Source: an uncultured cyanobacterium
GTDB taxonomy: Bacteria; Cyanobacteriota; Cyanobacteriia; Cyanobacteriales; Geitlerinemataceae
NCBI GenBank assembly: GCA_937899645.1
Contig: CALCCD010000129.1
Coordinates: 1 to 64,000 of the forward strand
DNA length: 64,000 nt
Reading direction: 5' to 3'
A program made the translations under genes and the position numbers. The stretch's first letter is position 1. The number at the start of each line of letters is the position of its first letter. Shown one piece after another: positions 59,964 to 64,000 of the stretch. The notes below the pieces were generated by a model. The model had not been told where the DNA came from. It ran no database searches and worked only from the letters and a program-made list of their open reading frames with translations.

Positions 59964-61430
59964 GTGCCGAACGAACGCTCCCGACTAGAAACCACTCCAA
60001 ACGACGTGCAGACTTCTACCGCCCCCTATCCCAATGAAATACCGCCCAAACCGCCCCGGCTGTCGCTGCTGATGATGTTCCGGCTGGGGCTGTTTCAGCT
60101 CGGCCTCGGGATGATGTCTGTGCTGACCCTTGGCGTGATCAATCGCATCACGATCGACGAGCTGGGCGTATCGGCAGCGGTGGCGGCAGGCGCGATCGCC
60201 ATGCACCAATTTGTCGCTCCGGCGCGGGTCTGGTTCGGCCAGATGTCCGATAGCAAGACACTGCTAGGGATGCACCGCACCGGCTATATCTGGTTTGGTA
60301 GCGCTGTCTTTACAGCAGTTTCGTTCCTGGCGGTGCAGGTTGTCTGGCAGCTGGGTGCGAGCCTGGAATCTGTCGGCTGGACGGGCGCGACGACCGGTTG
60401 GGCGCTGACGCTGGCGGGCGTGTTTGCGATCTACGGGCTGGCGCTGAGTGCGAGTTCGACACCGTTCGCGGCCCTGCTGGTGGACGTATCGGATGACGAC
60501 AACCGATCGAAATTGGTGAGCGTCACCTGGTCGATGCTGATGATCGGCATCGTCATCGGCGCGATCGCCAGTAGCGTCATCCTCAAGCAGGTCGGCCTCG
60601 ATTCGCCGATCGAGCAGCTTCAGGCATCGGTAAACCGACTGTTTACAATCGTGCCGATCGCCGTGGTGGGGCTGACAATTATCGCCACGGCGGGTGTCGA
60701 GAATAAGTACTCGCGCTTCTCGCAGCGATCGAGCTTGGCCGAGCGCGAAGATGGTATCGGCTTCAAAGACGCGCTAAAAGTCCTGACCGCCAGCCGTCAA
60801 ACCGGAATTTTCTTTACATTCCTGCTAGTGATGAGCGTCAGCCTATTCATGCAGGATGCGGTTATGGAGCCCTACGGCGGTGAGGTGTTCGGCATGGAGG
60901 TGTCAGAAACAGCGCGGCTCAACGCCTACTTCGGCCTGGGGACGCTGGCGGGGATCGCGCTGACGGGTTTTGCGATCGTGCCGCGCCTGGGCAAACAGCG
61001 GACGGTGCGTCTGGCCTGTATGGGTGTGGCGATCGCGCTGTGTGGCTTTATCGTTGCGGGTGTCTCGGGTCAGCCGGAATCGCTGATGGTGGCGCTCGGA
61101 GTGTTCGGGCTGGTGTCGGGCGTACTGACGGCGGGCGCGATCGGGCTGATGCTCGACCTAACGGCGGCAGAAACGGCAGGCACGTTTATCGGTGCTTGGG
61201 GTTTGGCGCAGGCGATCGCGCGGGGCACTTCGACAGTGCTGGGCGGTGCGGTGCTAGATCTGGGCAAGGCGGTTTTTTCCGCGCCGGTACTGTCTTACGG
61301 TTTGGTGTTCGCGGTGCAGGCGGTGGGGATGTGCTGTGCGCTGACGCTGTTGCGCCGAGTCAGCATTCAGGAATTTCAGGAGAACGCGCGCGCGGCGATT
61401 TCGGCGGTGATGGAGAACGAGATGGATTAG
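59964..61430 (+). CDS. PucC/BCD-family MFS carrier
   Basis: 488 residues and twelve membrane helices. LFQLGLGMMSVLTLGVINRITIDELGV, APARVWFGQMSDSK, STPFAALLVDVSDDDNRSKLVSVTWSMLMIG and QDAVMEPYGGEVFGM mark the PucC family, linked to light-harvesting complex assembly or (bacterio)chlorophyll delivery. The start is GTG at 59964; a second GTG at 60006 would remove a polar leader. Confidence 0.92.
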   Translation: MPNERSRLETTPNDVQTSTAPYPNEIPPKPPRLSLLMMFRLGLFQLGLGMMSVLTLGVINRITIDELGVSAAVAAGAIAMHQFVAPARVWFGQMSDSKTLLGMHRTGYIWFGSAVFTAVSFLAVQVVWQLGASLESVGWTGATTGWALTLAGVFAIYGLALSASSTPFAALLVDVSDDDNRSKLVSVTWSMLMIGIVIGAIASSVILKQVGLDSPIEQLQASVNRLFTIVPIAVVGLTIIATAGVENKYSRFSQRSSLAEREDGIGFKDALKVLTASRQTGIFFTFLLVMSVSLFMQDAVMEPYGGEVFGMEVSETARLNAYFGLGTLAGIALTGFAIVPRLGKQRTVRLACMGVAIALCGFIVAGVSGQPESLMVALGVFGLVSGVLTAGAIGLMLDLTAAETAGTFIGAWGLAQAIARGTSTVLGGAVLDLGKAVFSAPVLSYGLVFAVQAVGMCCALTLLRRVSIQEFQENARAAISAVMENEMD

Positions 61431-61782
61431 GGCTCAGCGCTCACCGGCTTTTTTACATTCCGAGCAACCCATTCATATCGACGAGTTCGGTGGACGTTCG
61501 AGCAACTGTCTCCGGGATGCGCGATCGCTCAGTTTCGGGATCGCAGCCGATTTAGATTGATGTAAACCCTATCCAGATTGGATTTGCGCTTGCGCTTTCG
61601 CGCACGAGTGCAGTGCGGTGCGATGTGGAGATCGCCCGTAAACACACACACACTTTCGGTAGTGGCTGAAGCGTGAAACTACGGAATTTGCAAAACTTCC
61701 ATGATTGTGGATGTCAGGTCGTGAATAAGGGAACACGCCACGCGGCACGCTCCCAAAACACGAGCATTCTCAACGCACAGTC
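61431..61782. other. Intergenic region, no gene seen
   Basis: About 350 bases after the PucC-like gene. A short (CA)5 run occurs near 61640. No protein-like frame. Presumably holds the promoter of the small secreted protein. Confidence 0.4.
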
Positions 61783-62022
61783 ATGGATACTCAACGCTTC
61801 ACCATTCTTCCCCAATTCAAAGCGTCCAAATCGATCGCCGTCTCGACGATCGCGATCGCCGTCTCGATGCTGGCACTCGCAAGCCAGCCCCTCAACGCCC
61901 TGCCGCTCTTCGGAATCGAACGCACCGAAGAGTCCGAAAAATGCGAATGGCTCGGCGTCTGCGATTCGCCGGAAGCCCGCCAGGAGTCCGATCGATGTGT
62001 CTGGCTCGGCATCTGTGACTAG
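61783..62022 (+). CDS. Small secreted protein with two C-x-W-L-G-x-C-D motifs
   Basis: 79 residues. A signal peptide (SIAVSTIAIAVSMLALASQPLNA) is followed by about 35 residues in which EKCEWLGVCD and DRCVWLGICD stand 19 residues apart, the second at the very C-terminus. Each motif pairs two Cys around a Trp-Leu-Gly, suited to disulfides or metal binding. I know no function. It lies 77 bases before a P-loop ATPase on the same strand. Confidence 0.7.
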   Translation: MDTQRFTILPQFKASKSIAVSTIAIAVSMLALASQPLNALPLFGIERTEESEKCEWLGVCDSPEARQESDRCVWLGICD

Positions 62023-62099
62023 GGGCGAAGGCCGTAGAATGGCCGCGACCTCCGCTGCTTCTGCGTCCCGCTCTCGCTACTGCATCTACCCCGCCCGTC

Positions 62100-63419
62100 A
62101 TGTCTCCGAACCTGCGAGAAATTTATCAGGCGTGTAATCCCTGCCAAGTTCTTGACGTGCGCCGCCCACGCGATCGCAACTACTACGTCGATCTCAGCGA
62201 CGTGCGCGGCGGCGACCCGATCGGCGACATCGAAGCGGCCATCTCGCTCTTCTCGCCTCGCGTCCCGACTTACCACCTGCTCTCCGGCCAGGTGGGCAGC
62301 GGCAAATCCGTCGAGCTACTGCGCCTCCAGTCGCTGCTCGAGTCGCGCCAATTTCAGACGGTCTACATTGAGGTGTCGCGCTACCTGGATATGGGAGACG
62401 TGGACGTGGTGGACGCAATTTTGGCGATCGCCAGCGACTTCGCCCGCGCGATGGCAGCATGGCAAATCGAGGCCAGCTCGCCAACTTTAGAGTCGATTCT
62501 CGAGCGCGCCAAAACCTTCGTGCAGCCGTTCGATCGCGAGATTTCCCCCTCGCCGCCCACTGTCTCCCACTCGTCTCTCCACCGCCTGCTGGCCGAGTGC
62601 GTCGGACGGATGCGCGAATATCCCCTCCAGCGGCTGCAACTGCGGCAGTTCCTCGACGTGCAACTCCCAACGCTCGTTGAGGCGATCGCCCGCGACCTAG
62701 TCGAAGTCAGCACTGAAAAGCTGCGATCGCGCGGCATCGAGGGCATCGTCTTGATCGTCGACAACCTCGATCGCCTGGCGAACACCTCCAAATCCTGGGG
62801 GCGCTTGCAGTCGGAATATCTCTTCGTCGATCGCGGCGAGTGGCTGCAAAAGTTCGGCTGCCACGCGATCTACACCGTCCCGATCGGGCTGCTGTTCTCA
62901 AAGGAGATCGGCAGCCTCCAGGCGCGCTTCGACACCGACCCGATCGTCTTGCCGATCGTGCCGCTCTACCGCCGCGACGGCGAGATTAACCCCGACGGCC
63001 TCAATCGCCTCAAACAGATCGTGCTGCGCCGCATCTTCCCTCACGTGCCGCCCGAAGCGTTCGATCTGGCTGAATTTTGCCAGGACGCCGCCGCAATCGA
63101 GCAGCTTTGCCGGGTCAGTGGCGGCCACGTCCGTAACCTGCTGCGCCTGCTGCACCGCTGGATCGAGAAAGAGCGCGAGCTGCCCCTGACGCGATCGGGT
63201 TTACAAGCCGCGATCGCCGAGCGCCGCGCCCGCATCGCCATGAGCCTGACGGAAACCGATCGCACGCTGCTCGAGCAGTTCGCCCACGACGCCACCACTC
63301 AGGCGCAAGCGATCCCCAACGACTTTCTGCGGAGCGGCCTGATGCTGGAATATCGCGACGAAGGCGGCTCGTGGTTCGCGCTCGACCCGATCGTCCGCCA
63401 CGAGCTGCGTCGGGATTAG
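62100..63419 (+). CDS. P-loop ATPase (STAND/AAA-like)
   Basis: 439 residues. Walker A is LLSGQVGSGKSVELLRL (about 60-75) and Walker B is GIVLIVDNLDRLAN (about 220-232), followed by a sensor-like YTVPIGLLF and a helical C-terminus (RVSGGHVRNLLRLLHRW). No TPR, WD40 or effector domain is fused, unlike the NB-ARC protein at the window start. Resembles orphan 'ATP-binding' STAND-like proteins of cyanobacteria. Cellular role unknown. Confidence 0.85.
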   Translation: MSPNLREIYQACNPCQVLDVRRPRDRNYYVDLSDVRGGDPIGDIEAAISLFSPRVPTYHLLSGQVGSGKSVELLRLQSLLESRQFQTVYIEVSRYLDMGDVDVVDAILAIASDFARAMAAWQIEASSPTLESILERAKTFVQPFDREISPSPPTVSHSSLHRLLAECVGRMREYPLQRLQLRQFLDVQLPTLVEAIARDLVEVSTEKLRSRGIEGIVLIVDNLDRLANTSKSWGRLQSEYLFVDRGEWLQKFGCHAIYTVPIGLLFSKEIGSLQARFDTDPIVLPIVPLYRRDGEINPDGLNRLKQIVLRRIFPHVPPEAFDLAEFCQDAAAIEQLCRVSGGHVRNLLRLLHRWIEKERELPLTRSGLQAAIAERRARIAMSLTETDRTLLEQFAHDATTQAQAIPNDFLRSGLMLEYRDEGGSWFALDPIVRHELRRD

Positions 63420-63509
63420 TTCTCCATGCGTTTGTCAGCGAAACAAGCATTCAGTTTCAGAAGGGGCACATGGCAATGCGCCCGGAGGTCGGTGAGAAGC
63501 GAACGATAT

Positions 63510-63537
63510 CGCGGGCGCACTGCCGTGACGCCCCTAC
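63510..63537. repeat. 28-bp dispersed repeat, copy 2
   Basis: Exact inverse copy of 34829-34856. It is extended here by GGCAATGCGCCCG (near 63472), which pairs with CGGGCGCACTGCC inside the repeat to make a hairpin. Confidence 0.85.
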
Positions 63538-63565
63538 CGGAGAACGATTTTTGTCGGTTCGTTCG

Positions 63566-64000
63566 TCACAGCCAAGCCCCCTGAAGGTAAAGCGCCACGA
63601 TCGCGCTGCCCAGCGGAACCGTCAGATTATCGATCCCCCACTTCGAGAACGCCTCCAGCGCCGTCGCTACCACCGCCACGATCGCGCTCGCTGCCCACAC
63701 CGATCCGCCAAACCCCGCCACAAACCCAAACACCGCCGCACTCACCGCGAAGCTCGCCGCGAACATCGTCAGCGAGCCCTCCAAACTTTTGCCCATGCCC
63801 CAAACCCGGTAGCCGTGACGCCCGAAGCGCTGCCCGACGATCGCCGCGAGACCGTCGCCCCAGGCCATAATGCCAATCCCGATCGCCGCCAGATGTGGCT
63901 GATCGCGAGCGAAAAACCAGCCGATCGAGACACCGACACTAATCGCGTAAAACAGCGTCCCCCAACTGTCGCGCCCGATGCTATTCACGCTAGGCAAAAT
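63566..64000 (-). CDS. Phytol kinase/dolichol kinase-like membrane protein (5' end outside window)
   Basis: The last 145 codons of a membrane kinase of the SEC59/VTE5 group, which phosphorylates isoprenoid alcohols such as phytol for tocopherol and chlorophyll salvage. Visible: NSIGRDSWGTLFYA, IGIMAWGDGLAAIVGQRFGRH (CTP-binding region) and GMGKSLEGSLTMF, then a C-terminal FSKWGIDNLTVPLGSAI. The frame is open at the right edge, so the start lies beyond it. Phytol versus other substrate not decidable. Confidence 0.88.
   Translation of the reverse strand: MLPSVNSIGRDSWGTLFYAISVGVSIGWFFARDQPHLAAIGIGIMAWGDGLAAIVGQRFGRHGYRVWGMGKSLEGSLTMFAASFAVSAAVFGFVAGFGGSVWAASAIVAVVATALEAFSKWGIDNLTVPLGSAIVALYLQGAWL

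Overview
The window is chromosomal DNA from a high-GC cyanobacterium. It carries the cytochrome b6f genes petB, petD and petG, a CytM-like cytochrome, cyanophycinase, a CruF-type carotenoid hydratase, a PucC/BCD-family carrier, many cyanobacterium-restricted families (COP23, DUF2973, DUF2605, DUF1517, DUF3352, DUF7734) and very frequent HIP1 octamers (GCGATCGC). I saw no rRNA, tRNA, CRISPR array, riboswitch of a known class, transposase or prophage. About 64 coding features are supported, including petG (36 codons) and a broken HEPN toxin gene. Coding strands alternate often and most operons are short.

Left part (1-13 kb): a PIN toxin-antitoxin pair runs directly into a STAND (NB-ARC/TPR) ATPase that leaves the window. 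A secreted trypsin-like protease and a COP23 protein follow. Next come a CNNM/CorC-type transporter, mnmA, a small zinc ribbon, sirB, divergent petG and cytM, rnhA-folP, and the DUF2973/DUF2605 pair. Middle (13-35 kb): creatininase-like amidohydrolase plus cyanophycinase, trmD, DUF1517, a GST, an FtsL-like protein with FtsI, a beta-propeller lipoprotein-like gene, petB-petD, Trm1-CoaE, a TPR protein, an NYN nuclease, an MCP, a degenerate metallo-beta-lactamase, an epimerase, DedA and cysS.

Right part (35-64 kb): a phasin-like protein, a Cys-motif protein, a diguanylate cyclase, an orphan nickel/cobalt uptake pair, a FecCD permease coupled to a phosphodiesterase, plsY, DUF3352, a DUF4114 PEP-CTERM protein, ribD, an SGNH hydrolase, an AT-rich membrane pentapeptide-repeat gene, an MNT antitoxin with a truncated HEPN partner, an SPY-type O-GlcNAc transferase, mfd, a second PIN module, a Uma2 nuclease, cruF, a PucC-like carrier, a tiny secreted protein with two C-x-W-L-G-x-C-D motifs, a P-loop ATPase, and a phytol-kinase-like gene cut by the edge.

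The least explained signals are structural. A 17-bp perfect inverted repeat joins the cysS leader to the cysS coding region. Two copies of a nested hairpin element flank the metallo-beta-lactamase locus. A 28-bp exact repeat is shared by two distant intergenic regions. A MITE-like nested hairpin lies at 45.1 kb. The protein-level oddities are the PIN-STAND operon, the pentapeptide/membrane/coiled-coil protein, and the small double-motif secreted protein. None of these can be called a new system from sequence alone.
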